Assembly: GCF_022201045.2 (NCBI RefSeq)
Contig: NC_068561.1
Span: 12,363,001 to 12,427,000, forward strand
Reading direction: 5' to 3'
Source: Citrus sinensis
Lineage: Eukaryota; Streptophyta; Magnoliopsida; Sapindales; Rutaceae
Length of the DNA stretch: 64,000 bases
A program made the position numbers and the translations under genes. The notes beneath the pieces are model-generated. The model saw nothing but the letters and a program-made list of their open reading frames with translations. It did not search any database and was not told where the DNA came from. Shown here one piece after another: positions 1 through 10,162 of the stretch. Numbering within the stretch: position 1 is the stretch's first letter; the number at the start of each line of letters is the position of its first letter.

Positions 1-1627
1 AAGCTTGTTCATGGCAGAATGAAATGATATTCGGAATTTCACTTTCTGGGACGCATCGTCTAACAATTTGGTCTGCACAATACTTGAACAAATACGGGTC
101 ATCTCAAAAGAAATTCTTTATTTCTGCAAAGAATTTAGCCTTGTCTTGCTTGGTCCAATGCTCTGGAAGTTTACCTGTAACAAGATAATTAACTATATCA
201 GCATACCAAGGTAATACTTCCACATTCATTAATTGTTCATCTGGAAATGACTCATTCAATGGTAATGATTCTGTAATTGTGTCAAAATAGAGACGAGAGA
301 GGTGGTCTGCCACAACATTCTCTGTGCCTTTCTTATCTTTGAATTCCAAGTCAAACTCCTGCAAAAGTAACACCCAACGAATTAGTCTGGCTTTTGCATC
401 TTTTTTTGTGAGAAGATATTTAAGAGCAGCATGATCCGTGAATATAATTATTTTACAACCAATGAGATATGATCGAAATTTTTCCAATGCAAACACTACT
501 GCTAGCATTTCTTTTTCAGTAGTTGAATAGTTCAATTGTGCATCATTCAATGTCATACTAGCATAATAAATAACATGGGGAATTCGATCAACTCTTTGTC
601 CTAATACTGCTCCTACTGCATAATCAGATGCATCACACATGAGTTCAAATGGTAAGCTCCAGTTCGAGGCCTGAATGATGGGTGATGATGTCAACAACTG
701 TTTTAATTTTTCAAATGCCATAAGACATGAATCATTAAAGATAAAAGGTACATCCTTAGCAAGTAAATTACATAAGGGTCTAGAAACTTTGCTAAAATCT
801 TTAATGAAACGTCTATAGAAACCAGCATGCCCAAGGAAAGATCTTACTTCTCTGACTGTTTTGGGTGGAGGAAGATTAGAAATGAGATCCACCTTGGCTT
901 TGTCAACCTCAATACCTTTGCTCGAAATGATGTGACCGAGAACAATACCTTGTTTTACTATAAAATGACACTTCTCCCAATTTAAGACCAAGTTCTTCTC
1001 GATACATCTCTGCAGAACTAGTGTTAGATGATGTAAACATTGATCAAACGAGTCACCAAAGACAGAAAAGTCATCCATAAAGACTTCAAGGAATCGTTCA
1101 ACCATATCAGAAAAAATGCTCAACATGCATCGTTGAAATGTAGCAGGTGCATTACATAATCTAAATGGCATTCTCCTATATGCAAATGTGCCAAAAGGGC
1201 AAGTGAAAGTAGTTTTCTCTTGATCTTTTGGTGCTATGGGAATCTGATTATATCCTGAGTAGCCATCTAGAAAGCAATAAAATTCATGGCCTGCTAATCT
1301 ATCAAGCATTTGATCAATAAATGGTAAAGGAAAATGGTCTTTACGTGTGACAGAATTCAACTTTCTATAATCAATGCATACACGCCATCATGTAGTTACT
1401 CTAGTGGGTATCAATTCATTATCAGCATTGGTAACTACTGTGACTCCTGACTTTTTGGGGACAACTTGCACAGGACTAACCCATGAACTATCAGAAATGG
1501 GGTAAATGATACCAGCATCTAATAGCTTAAGGACTTCTGTTCTAACAACTTCTTTCATATTAGGATTTAATCGACGTTGCATTTCCCTAGTAGATTTAGC
1601 ATTTTCATCAAGTTGAATGTAATGCAT
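1..1627 (-). pseudogene. Athila pol: reverse transcriptase, RNase H, start of integrase
   Basis: From 1627 downward the frame gives the RT fingers (GIIYPISDSSWVSPVQVVPK), then a TGA at 1386-1388, then [13 protein letters not shown] and the palm with FMDDFSVFG. The connection and RNase H follow ([25 protein letters not shown]). Near 102 a tryptophan codon is TGA. The final ~30 residues (CVPE...ISFCH) match the start of the integrase HHCC domain, which is cut by the window edge. RT copies element RNA into DNA in cytoplasmic particles. With at least two in-frame stops here plus the upstream frameshift, no full polyprotein can be made. Confidence 0.9.
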
Positions 1628-3695
1628 GCAGTCTACTGGGTTTATACCTTTGATGTCTGCTATGGTCCATCCTAATTCCCCTTTTATGCTCTTTTAAAAT
1701 ATCCAACAACTTACCTTTTTGTTCGTCATTGAGGGATGATGAGATGATTACCGGCAGAGTACTTTCTTCCCCCAAAAATGCATATTCCAAAGTGTTGGGT
1801 AATGGTTTGAGCTCGAGTTTCGGTGGTGATTCTGATGATGGGATGAGTTTCTTCTCTGATGGTGCTAGTTGTTCAACTCTTGATTTCCATTTATTAGTGT
1901 CCATAGATGGTGCTGAGTCAAGCAGGGCGTTGACCTCATCAACCGATCTGTCAATATCAAAATCAAAACCAAAGTGAGTTAAACATGTTTGTAAAGGATC
2001 ATCACTAAGGTTTGAAACAAAAGTATCATCAACTAATGCTTCAATTAAATCCACATCAACAATTCCATCATCTGCACTGTGAGGTTGTTTGGCAATGTTG
2101 AAAATGTTTAGCTCCATAGTCATATTGCCGAAAGACAACTGCATATTTCCAGTCCTGCATTGAATGTGAGCATCCGCAGTTGCCAAGAAAGGTCGGCCTA
2201 GAATAATGGGGATGTGCTTCCTTGAATCCTGTATTGGTTGAGTGTCAATTACAATGAAATCAACAGGAAAATAAAACTTGTCTACCTGGATAAGCACGTC
2301 ATCCACAATACCACGAGGTATTTTCGTGGACCGATCTGCAAGCTGTAACACCACTGGAGTTGGGTGTAATTCTCCAAGTCCAAGTTTCACGAATACAGAG
2401 TAAGGCAGAAGATTTACACTAGCTCCTAAATCCAACAAAGCATTCTCAATTGTGTGGTTCCCTATACTACATGAGATAGTGGGGGAGCCTGGGTCTTTGC
2501 ATTTTAAAGGAATTTTATGTTGGAGTATAGAACTAACGTTTTCTGTTAAAAATGTCTTCTTTTGAACATGCATATTTCTCTTTTTAGTAGAAAGGTCTTT
2601 AAGAAACTTGGCATAAGATGGAACTTGCTTAATAGCATCAAGTAAAGGGATGTTAACACTTACCTGTTTGAAAATTTCAAGAATCTCACCTGTGGATTTT
2701 CCCTTTTTTCCTTTAGCTAACCTCTGAGGAAATGGAGCTTTGGGAACGTATTCTCGTGGGTTGGTTTCTTCTTTCTCCTCCGGTGATGATTCCTCAACAT
2801 TCACAGGTACAATTTGATTTTCTTTTGTCACCGGCATCTCCACTTTGTTGTCGACTTCTTTTCCTTTTCGCAAGGTCATGACAGCTTTGACCTCTCCATG
2901 CTGCTGTGGTGAACTAGTACTTGCCTCATGCACTCCTTTAGGGTTAGGCACTGGTTGACTTGGAAACTTGCCTTTCTCAACAGTCATTGCCAAGGTCTGA
3001 ACTGAAGAAGCAAGTTGTCCCACCATCTTCTCGAAGCTTGAAACTGATTGAGCTTGTGAATTGAAGCCTGCTCTCAACTCATTTCGTAGTCCATCAATGG
3101 TGCGGTTTTGTTGCTCAATCGTGGAGTGAGTAAGATTCTTGAGATTGTGGAATGAATCCTCCCATGCTCTGGGTTGAGAGAAATTCTGGTTCTGATTGTA
3201 TGGTCTAAATGGTGGCTGAGAGGCTTGAGGAACTTGAGGAATTTGTTGCATTAGTGGAGCTGGAGCTGCTGGTCCATTCTGTTGGAATCCTTGAGACCAT
3301 GAAAAATTGGGGTGGTCTCTCCATCCAGGATTATATGTGTTGGAGTATGGGTTGTAATTTGATGGCTTTCTCATTACACCTATGGCATTGGCTTGATCTG
3401 AGTATGAGTCATGGTCATGTGGTTCTGTTGATTTAGCAGTCGATAACGATGCTATTTGTCGAGCAAGACCTTCAACCATCTCCTTGACTTCTTTGATTCC
3501 CGAAGTTGACTCGCCAATTTGAACCTCATTTACTCCTTTAATTCTTCTAGTATTCCTAAGTGATCGACTCCGTTGTTGGGAATTATCTGCTTGTCGCTGG
3601 AAGAATTCCCAAATCTCTGATGCACTTTTTGACATTAGCTCTCCTCCACTCGTTGCCATTAGCCATTCTTGCACATTTGGTAGTAATCCCTCCAA
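1608..3695 (-). pseudogene. Athila gag C-terminus plus aspartic protease
   Basis: About 695 codons are open. The N-terminal third continues Gag and has a Pro/Gln/Asn-rich stretch (YNPYSNTYNPGW and following), with no clear CCHC knuckle. The protease follows: active site LLDLGASVNLLP, flap-region residues and IILGRPFLAT near its end. DLGA instead of DTGA is normal for this lineage. The last ~28 codons (from HKRGIRMDHS) are out of frame with the true pol sequence, so a small indel lies near 1685. The real continuation, starting around CMHYIQLDENAK, is in another frame. Confidence 0.85.
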
Positions 3696-3707
3696 AAAGT
3701 ATTGGCA

Positions 3708-4340
3708 TTAGTGCCATTTCTCGTACCCATGATGTGGACACTTCAGGAGTAGCCCATTAAATCGCTCCCATATTTCGAAAAATTGCTCGTCCTCTCTCTG
3801 GGTAAACTCTGAGATTTCCCTGCGAATAGCATTGGTTTTATATACTGGGAAATATTTATTCAAAAATTTAGTTACAATTTGTTCCCATGATGCAATGCTA
3901 TTAGCAGGTAATGTATTAAGCCATGAACGAGCTCTATCTTTTAAAGAAAATGGGAATAATCTGAGTTTAACATCATCATCTGAAAAATTCTCATATTTAA
4001 ATGTTTGACAAATTGCATGAAAATCATTCAAATGATTATATGGGTCCTCATTTTCTAGGCCATAGAATGTGGGGAGACAATTTAGCACACTAGGTTTTAG
4101 TTCAAAACTCCTAGCAGCTACATTTGGGTATCTTATGCATGATGTGCTCAAATTAGCTAAGGGACTAAAATAGTCCTTAAATGGCCTCTCCTGTGGTGCT
4201 TGTAAATCCATTTTATTTTTAATTTGTTTGTGTGTGCGAAGTGTTTTTTCTAATTCAAGGTCTATAGGTTCAAGATTAGGTAATAATGACCTACGACCAT
4301 GCATGCAAAACATATAAAATAAAAATAAGGATGAGAACAA
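3708..4340 (-). pseudogene. Athila gag, N-terminal part
   Basis: An open frame of about 210 codons encodes the capsid part of a plant Ty3/gypsy Gag. Typical blocks are LRLFPFSLKDRARSWL, SWEQIVTKFLNKYFP and ERFNGLLLKCPHHGYE. The most convincing ATG is near 4306, giving a product that begins MHGRRSLLPN; the frame extends further upstream without an obvious better start. It ends at a stop immediately after EKWH, and the Gag sequence continues in the following frame (CQYFLEGLLPN...), so this stop is a lesion or a readthrough point. The product would form the virus-like particle in the cytoplasm. There is no evidence of current function. Confidence 0.85.
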
Positions 4341-4667
4341 AACAAATAAAAATAAAGAAGAGGGAGAAATTACGATACTAACCTTATTGCGCTATTAAAA
4401 CCTTTCTATAAAAATACACAAAAACAAATACGTGAAATAAATTAACTAAAAATTAAATTAATAAAATAAACAAAAAAAAATTACAAAGAAAAATAAATTG
4501 AAAATTAAATTACAGAATTTTAAAGAAGAGAAAAAGGAAAGAAATACTAACCTTTAAATGTAGATTCACTTTTTTTTTCTTTTTTTTTTAATTAAAAAAA
4601 ATTACAAGAAAACAATTAAAAGAAATTATTCACAAAAATTAATTCTATGAATTAAAATTAATTACCT

Positions 4668-4684
4668 CCCCGGCAACGGCGCCA
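4668..4684 (-). other. Primer binding site, tRNA-Asp type
   Basis: The plus strand reads CCCCGGCAACGGCGCCA, which equals the 3' end of plant tRNA-Asp including its terminal CCA-type nucleotides; the minus strand is therefore complementary to that tRNA. It lies just inside the LTR edge, where minus-strand DNA synthesis is primed. This primer is usual for Athila elements (family knowledge). Confidence 0.9.
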
Positions 4685-5400
4685 AAAACTTGTTGTGCAA
4701 ATTTTAATGTACTCGCAAGCGCACGAATCTATTGTAGTATAGACTAATGGTGACGAGTGTCGATCCCACGAGGAGGTGGATTTTAATTATATGTAGAATT
4801 AATTTTGTAAATGAGTGGTTGGATTTATGGTGGAAACGATTTGGAATATGCTAAGACTTAAATTAAAATGGCGAGAATAAATTCTAAAATTGAAATTGCA
4901 ATAGAGAGAATAAATTGAAGAGAAAATCTATTAAATTGACGTACTTGGGTATCTGGATCCGTATCAACATGCATCATGGGCTAAATAATCCGTATTAATG
5001 CCAATTAAATCATGAGGGGGGAATCCACACCTCATGAACCACGCTCTAATCAATATGGTGCTAAGGGCTTATCGTGCCAAATAATAATAACCTTATACTA
5101 GAGAGCCGGTGTAACCAAGGCGGTATCTAGACAAGACTATTATTATTTGTCAACGAGAAGTCAAAACATCCACAAAAATTAGAGGGGAAGAGAAAATAAA
5201 TTTACCAAATTAAGCCCATGACACATGTTGAGACTTCACCTTCAACCCAAGCTTGAAAGAAAATTAGCCACTCATAGTTGAACTAGGGGCAAAATGGGAA
5301 TTTATTAAAATACGAAGAAAATACAAGATGGAGAGGGAATTACAGAAAATGGATCCTAAAAATGGATTCAGAGATATCAAATTAGGGGGGAGAGGCCCCC

Positions 5401-5408
5401 TTTTTATA
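5401..5408 (-). promoter_or_regulatory. LTR TATA box
   Basis: The minus strand reads CTATAAAAAGGGGGCCTCTC, a textbook plant TATA box followed by a GC-rich and pyrimidine-rich start region. It is positioned inside the LTR, so transcription of the Athila element would start near 5375. Activity is inferred, not shown. Confidence 0.65.
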
Positions 5409-5479
5409 GATACATGGAGTAAATCATGGCCATCGGATTAAAAACAGTTTGGACGCTCAGGATTGCGCCACGTCATCCG

Positions 5480-5780
5480 TCAACAGTCCACGGTTTGACC
5501 ACGCGGATGAACAGTAACATGGTTTGACCCGGATGAACAGTAACGCGGTTTGGTTGAAAATAATCCTGTGTGATGCATGCACCGTATGCGAGATTTTTCG
5601 TCCACTGATATGATGCCACGTCACTATCAACAGTATATAAGAATTTTAGTCCAACAGGATCGTGACACCTCATCAGTCAATGCCACGTCATCGGTCCGTC
5701 TATGTGAACAGTGTCGTGAACAGTAACGTATACAGTACCGTACACGTGAATAGTACCGTACAAGTGAACAGTGCCATTTT
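5480..5780 (-). repeat. Short GTGAACAGT-like direct repeats in the LTR U3
   Basis: The plus strand carries many variants of GAACAGTAACG and GTGAACAGTACCGTA, densest at 5700-5780, upstream of the LTR TATA box in element orientation. Such arrays in U3 are candidate enhancer or factor-binding sites. Function is inference. Confidence 0.6.
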
Positions 5781-6025
5781 TCCTTTTATGCTCCTCCTAA
5801 GGTTTTCGACCGTCCTGAGTTCAAAAGTGATGTCCGTTTTGCCATATGATTTCTTGTTTATTGTGAAATGACTATGATGCCCCTAAAATACATAAAATAC
5901 TTAATTAAAATAAAACACATGTAATTAAATCACAAGAAGGTTAAATACATAAAAGTAAGGGTTGTTAGTAAGACTTGAAATGTAAAATGATGGTTTTCTC
6001 CTTTATAAATATGCATTTTCTAACA

Positions 6026-7232
6026 CTCAACAATTACCACCGATAATGGAACCTAGTTCAACAATGAAAACTTCAAGAAATTTTGTGCTCAATTTGGCAG
6101 AGAACTTTGGTTTAGTTCACCTGCTCATCAAAGGCAAATAGACAAGTAGAAGCGGCAAACAAAACTCTAAAGTAGCTATTGCAGAAAAGATTGGGTGAGA
6201 AAAAGAGAGCTTATGTGGACGAGCTCCGAACGGTGCTATGAGCCTACAGAACTACCATAAAAACTTCAACAGAGGAGACTCCATTCTCACTCACTTTTGA
6301 ACAGAAGATAGTAATCCCGTTTGAAATTCACATGGAGTCACACCGTACAAAGTACTACAATGAGATTGAGACTAAGGAACAAACATTGCTGGATCTGAAC
6401 TTGCTTGATAAGAAAAGGGAGGCAGTAAGAGGCCGATTAGCAATCGACAAGCAAAAGTTGGCTAAGTTCTATAACAAGAATGTTTGACTATGATAATTCA
6501 AGAGAGGGATTTAGTGCTTCGTAAAGTAAGGTGGCGTTTGTTTTTTTGTCTGAAATCTGAATAGATCTGAATTAGTCTGAATTCTGAATAGAACTGAATG
6601 TCTGAATCTGAATAATATGTTTGTTTTTTCGTCTGAATATCAGAAAATAAGTATTAAGTTGTTTGTTTTTTTCAACTTAAAAAACTGAAAATATGTACTT
6701 TTACATTTGTATCCTTATTAAATTTGAATGTCAAATAAATAATATATTACAATATTACAATATTTTAGCATTTATAAATAAAACTAATGATGAGATTATT
6801 ATGTGGGGTAAATGTCTATGGGTGAGTTTTAGGATAGATATGAAAAATAAATTATAAAGCAGGGATATTTTTGACATTAGCAAGTAATTCACTTAATTCA
6901 GGTTTCTCCATTAAGTAAAAAGCCAAAAAAAATGTCTTATTTTATTAAGTCAAAATTATCTAAAAAGTCCCATTAAGTTATAAAAACAAACACTTCTAAT
7001 GAACTTAATTAATTAAGTTAAGTCACTTTAAGTCATTAAGTTAAAAAACAAACGCCACCTAAATCAGTCGACCAAAAAGATGGGTGATAAAGTCCAGGGG
7101 CCAAACTGAGAAAGGACATACAAAGTACTATACTCGTTTGACAATGGTGCATATAAATTGGGTTATCCAAATGGCAAAATTGTTGGTAAAGCATAGAATG
7201 CAGAGCATCTGCGGAAATAGTATCAGTAGGCC
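6026..7232 (+). pseudogene. Relic of a second Ty3/gypsy integrase, interrupted by a MITE
   Basis: The plus strand encodes the integrase core and C-terminus of an older retrotransposon: ITTDNGT, NFKKFCAQFGRELWFSSPAH, KKRAYVDELRTVL, TEETPFSLTF and IQERDLVLRKV. After the MITE at 6530-7059 it continues with KKMGDKVQGPN, DNGAYKLGYPNGK and NAEHLRK. Joining across the MITE keeps the frame. Several in-frame stops and one small frameshift near 6150 show long decay. Three Trp positions (after PN, after TVL, before NAEHL) are TGA, TGA and TAG. The N-terminal part is missing because the Athila LTR abuts at 6025. Confidence 0.85.
6530..7059. mobile_element. PIF/Harbinger (Tourist-like) MITE
   Basis: A 530-bp AT-rich element has near-perfect terminal inverted repeats, GGTGGCGTTTGTTTTTT at the left and its complement AAAAAACAAACGCCACC at the right. 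It is flanked by TAA on both sides (6527-6529 and 7060-7062), the 3-bp target duplication of this superfamily. It has no coding capacity. It is inserted in the integrase relic; deleting the element and one TAA rejoins the integrase reading frame exactly. Confidence 0.85.
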
Positions 7233-7419
7233 GACCTTAACACTAATGTTCTTATTTATGTTCTTTGTAACTATGTTAAGATAATTTGTTTTTTGCTTTG
7301 TCATTTCAATTTAGTTCATATTCAATTCCTATAATTTTAGTTATTTCAATATCAATGAGTTTATTCAAAATGCAATTCCAATACTTCTTAGTTTATCTAC
7401 TTAATTTTTCTGATCTTGT

Positions 7420-7985
7420 TGAGATTAAAGTTGTCAATTTGGGTCTCGTTGAGATCGAGGTTGTCATTAGGGCCTTGTTGAGGTCTCATGTAAAAATTTT
7501 ATTAAATCTTATTGATATCTAGGTCGACATTTTAGCCTTGTTGAGGTCCCACGTGAATGAATTACAATCCAATCTTATTGAGATTAAGATTGACATTGTC
7601 ATTTTGGTCCTAGTTGAGGTCCCATGTGAAAAGTTTATCCAGATCTTACTGAGATCGAGGTCGACATTTGGCCTTATTGAGGTCCAACATGAATGAATTG
7701 CAATTTTATCTTGTTGAGATCGAGGTTGTCATTTTGGGCCTTGTTGAGGTCTTATATGAAAATTTTATCTAGTCTTGTTTAGATCGAGGTTGTCGTTTTG
7801 GCATTGTTAAGATTCAATGCGAAGGAGTTACGGATTTTGGCTTTGTTGAGGCCCAACGTAAATGAATTACAACCTGGTCTTGTTGAGATCAAGGTTGTCA
7901 TTTAAGCCTTGTTGAGGTCGGCAATAGCCTTGACATTTATCTTGTTGAGGTCTACATTTTCAATCTTGTTAAGGCAGAGATGGGC
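7420..7985 (+). repeat. Degenerate ~65-bp tandem repeats downstream of pol
   Basis: About eight copies of a unit with the core GTTGAGATCGAGGTTGTCATT followed by GCCTTGTTGAGGTC. Core starts near 7449, 7510, 7577, 7648, 7713, 7778 and 7880 give spacings mostly of 61-71 bp. Variable tandem repeats between pol and the 3' LTR are known from Tat-lineage elements, which supports placing the surrounding relic in that lineage. Confidence 0.8.
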
Positions 7986-8049
7986 GGTAAAATGTACAAA
8001 GGATAAGAGTCACCGGCTCGGTCATTTTTGTTCTGAGATAGCACATTAC

Positions 8050-8960
8050 GCACTGAAGTTGCATGTTGTTAATCTTTTTTTTCTCATCAGCTTTGGTTTT
8101 TTGCACTGCCCATCACTGTTTCTTGCTATGTAGTTCGACCTCCTCATCTGATATCTTCTTAATTAAGGCCTTTGCAATCTCTGCAAGGGTGCGCTTGATG
8201 GAGGACATATTCCTTATGTCAACCGCAAAAGAAAAACTAAAGTTAGTGAACCTTTTCATGAAACAACAAGGATAACCACTTAGAAAAATTTTACCTTTTT
8301 TTTTCTCTTTTTCTCTTGTTTTGTGGTAGGTTAGAAATAAGGCAGATGCTAAACAATCTCTTAGGTGTCAACAAAAGCTTCCAATCCTCCACATTTAACA
8401 ATCTTCTCTCAACTCTGGCCCTTAATTTCTCACTTATGCTAAAGTTCCTCTTCCAAGTCACTACAACAAGACAAATGTTAGTTCACAATCACATTCCAAC
8501 CTCAACCTAAATAAAACTTTCATTACCTAGTCTACTAAATTGAGTAGGAACTTCAAACCAATCTTTTGTCAGCTCTACATCTATACCCCAATTTCCACCA
8601 ACCACGAAGTACTTACTTTTTCAACCCTTACATGAGCCTAGAAAGTCAAGTATTACCCTTTTACCCTTTGACGTGGACATAAAATAATACCATTCTTTAT
8701 GCCTTATCCCATGTTCATTGCACAAATACAGGTGCGTCAATTCCTTAAAACAAGGCTCTATCTTGTTCTGCTCAACCCACACAAAATATATATTGCCTAA
8801 ATTCCTCGAATTGTTGGGTCAAGCTGACTAGGACTCAAACAAACTCACCAACATCTTAGCAAAATAAGGTTGAATTGGCAACCTGAATCCAAGTCTAAAC
8901 ATAAGACGATAAAACAAAAGTAAAGAAATGAATGAATAAGGCAACAAAACAAAAGTTCAT
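8050..8960 (-). pseudogene. Antisense extra ORF of a Tat-like retroelement (degraded)
   Basis: The minus strand encodes scattered but recognisable blocks. MFRLGFRLPIQPYFAKMLVS lies near 8840-8910. A middle block HLYLCNEHGIRHKEWYYF follows, then KYFVVGGNWGIDVELTKDW and FEVPTQFSRLGNE near 8515-8615. A last block MSSIKRTLAEIAKALIKKIS is at 8150-8210. This is the pattern of a widespread plant protein annotated as putative plant transposon or retrotransposon-associated protein. Frameshifts and stops break it. Its position downstream of integrase and on the opposite strand matches the antisense additional ORFs described in Tat elements. Its biochemical function is unknown. Confidence 0.6.
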
Positions 8961-9264
8961 GTCATGCGAGTAGAAGAAAGCAAAATTTAAGTCATAACTT
9001 TTGTCTTATAGCCAATAATAAGGTAATCTTTGCCATACGTTGCCTAAGGACTTAGATGATCCAATTTATTATAATTCTTTTGTTTGTTTATATACCCTTT
9101 CCTATTTCTATTGGACTTAACCCCTTTCGTGTTTATTAACTTAGTTGTTGACATTTAGGTTTTCTAAAACAAAACCCAACAAACTTTAATCTGCCTTTGT
9201 TCGTCAATATCGACCAATTGCTCGGAACCGATTGCTTTGTAGCTGAACTCATGAGTACAAGAGC

Positions 9265-9318
9265 TAGGGGTGGGCATTTGGTTCGGTTCAGTCCGAACCG
9301 AACCGAACAATATTATCA
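9265..9318. repeat. Left fragment of an AT-rich GGTTCGG element
   Basis: It begins TAGGGGTGGGCATTTGG and continues with GGTTCGGTTCAG/CCGAACCGAAC. It matches the start of the copy at 60655. The sequence stops at 9318 where the miniature LTR element begins, and the rest of the repeat resumes at 16308. Confidence 0.75.
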
Positions 9319-9749
9319 TCTTAAGGCGCTTACCAATTGCCCCAAAAGCTTAAGCTGTCAGGAATGGCGCTACTTTATACTTAAGTAGGCAATCCACCCA
9401 TCACCAGGTAACGCATTCATGTTAATGCCACATCACCCACATAGGTGTTGGTAGAGTCACCACCATGGTAGTGCAGGTCCCAGTTACAGTGACTGGGATA
9501 TATATTAAGCCCATTCCTCCCCCGCGGCTCGAACCCTGGCTGGCTCTGATACCATCTTAAGGCGCTTACCAATTGCCCCAAAAGCTTAAGCTGTCAGGAA
9601 TGGCGCTACTTTATACTTAAGTAGGCAATCCGCCCATCACCAGGTAACGCCTTCACGTTAATGCCACATCACCCACATGGGTGTTGGTAGAGTCACCACC
9701 GTGGTGGTGCAGGCCCCAGTTACAGTGACTGGGATATATATTAAGCCCA
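9319..9749 (-). mobile_element. TRIM/SMART-like miniature LTR retroelement
   Basis: Two direct repeats of exactly 195 bp (9319-9513 and 9555-9749, about 96% alike) flank 41 bp. On the minus strand the order is LTR, then TGGTATCAGAGCC immediately next to it (9554-9542; primer site for initiator tRNA-Met), then a purine run GCGGGGGAGGAA, then the second LTR. That is a complete cis-element set without coding capacity, as in TRIM or SMART elements. The LTR starts TGGG but ends AAGA rather than CA. No 5-bp target duplication is visible (TATCA on the left, CGAAT on the right). The right edge meets viral sequence directly. Confidence 0.7.
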
Positions 9750-10162
9750 CGAATGTTTTGAAAATGGGTTTTATCAAACCAATCGGAGGTTTTCTTTGAA
9801 GGTGTTGGCTGGGAAAGCACAATTTGGGAAGATAAGCTTTCAGCAGACACAACAATATTTTGAGAAGAGGGTTTATCAATTTCTTTTTTAGGAGAAGTTT
9901 GGCTTTGAGAAAGGTTTTGTAGGGCGAGCATGAGCTCTGGAGATTTTGTAATGGAACTCATCCATTACTTTACTTGGTCATCAGAAGAAATAGATTTGTA
10001 TTGGGCTCCATGTTCTTCAACCATTTCTATCCAAGATTTAATGGGCATGGCAGAAGAAAGTAGTTTTTCTTTAGAAGGGGTTGACTGGGGTTCTTTAGAA
10101 GGTTCTTGAGAACCAGTAACTTTGAGAACTGCTTTACCTTTATCTTTCTTCTTTGGCGGCAT
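9750..10162 (-). pseudogene. Endogenous caulimovirid downstream ORF, truncated
   Basis: The ATG overlaps the stop of the RT/RNase H frame as TAATG, suggesting coupled translation on the ancestral polycistronic RNA. The product begins MPPKKKDKGKAVLKV, is Lys/Ser/Pro-rich, meets a TAA after DDQVK (about 9965) and continues in the same frame through SSITKSPELMLALQNL and KKTSDWFDKTHFQNI. There the junction with the miniature LTR element ends it at 9749. I cannot assign a function; a position after RT would suit a transactivator/inclusion-body type protein, but no diagnostic motif is visible. Confidence 0.6.

Larger units (their letters stand above)
1..6025 (-). mobile_element. Athila-type Ty3/gypsy LTR retrotransposon, decayed, 3' part outside window
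   Basis: Reading on the minus strand, the order is LTR (6025-4691), primer binding site, leader, gag, protease, reverse transcriptase, RNase H and the first zinc-binding residues of integrase at base 1. The rest of integrase and the 3' LTR lie beyond the left edge. A tRNA-Asp-type primer site, a protease with DLGAS instead of DTG, a long LTR and the gag sequence all fit the Athila lineage. Coding is broken at four places I can see: a stop after gag (3708-3710), a frameshift near 1685, a stop at about 1386-1388 and a TGA in a Trp position near 102. The element sits inside the integrase of another retrotransposon, which resumes at base 6026. The target-site duplication cannot be checked because the other end is missing. 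Confidence 0.9.
4691..6025 (-). repeat. 5' LTR of the Athila-type element
   Basis: On the minus strand this 1335-bp segment starts TGTTAG and ends ACAACA, so it has the TG...CA ends of an LTR with a short inverted TGTT/AACA terminus. The inner edge lies 6 bp from the primer binding site. The outer edge at 6025 meets unrelated integrase coding sequence exactly, which fixes the element boundary. No second copy is available in the window to confirm the ends. Confidence 0.8.

Noticed and set aside
7420..7985. CRISPR-like or satellite array
   Set aside because: Repeats are degenerate, contiguous and without unique spacers; they fit the 3' repeat field of a Tat-type retroelement in a plant genome.
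9527..9556. Possible tRNA gene (GGCTCGAACCC and GGCTCTGATACCA)
   Set aside because: The bases are a primer site and linker between the two LTRs; no cloverleaf can be formed from the flanks.
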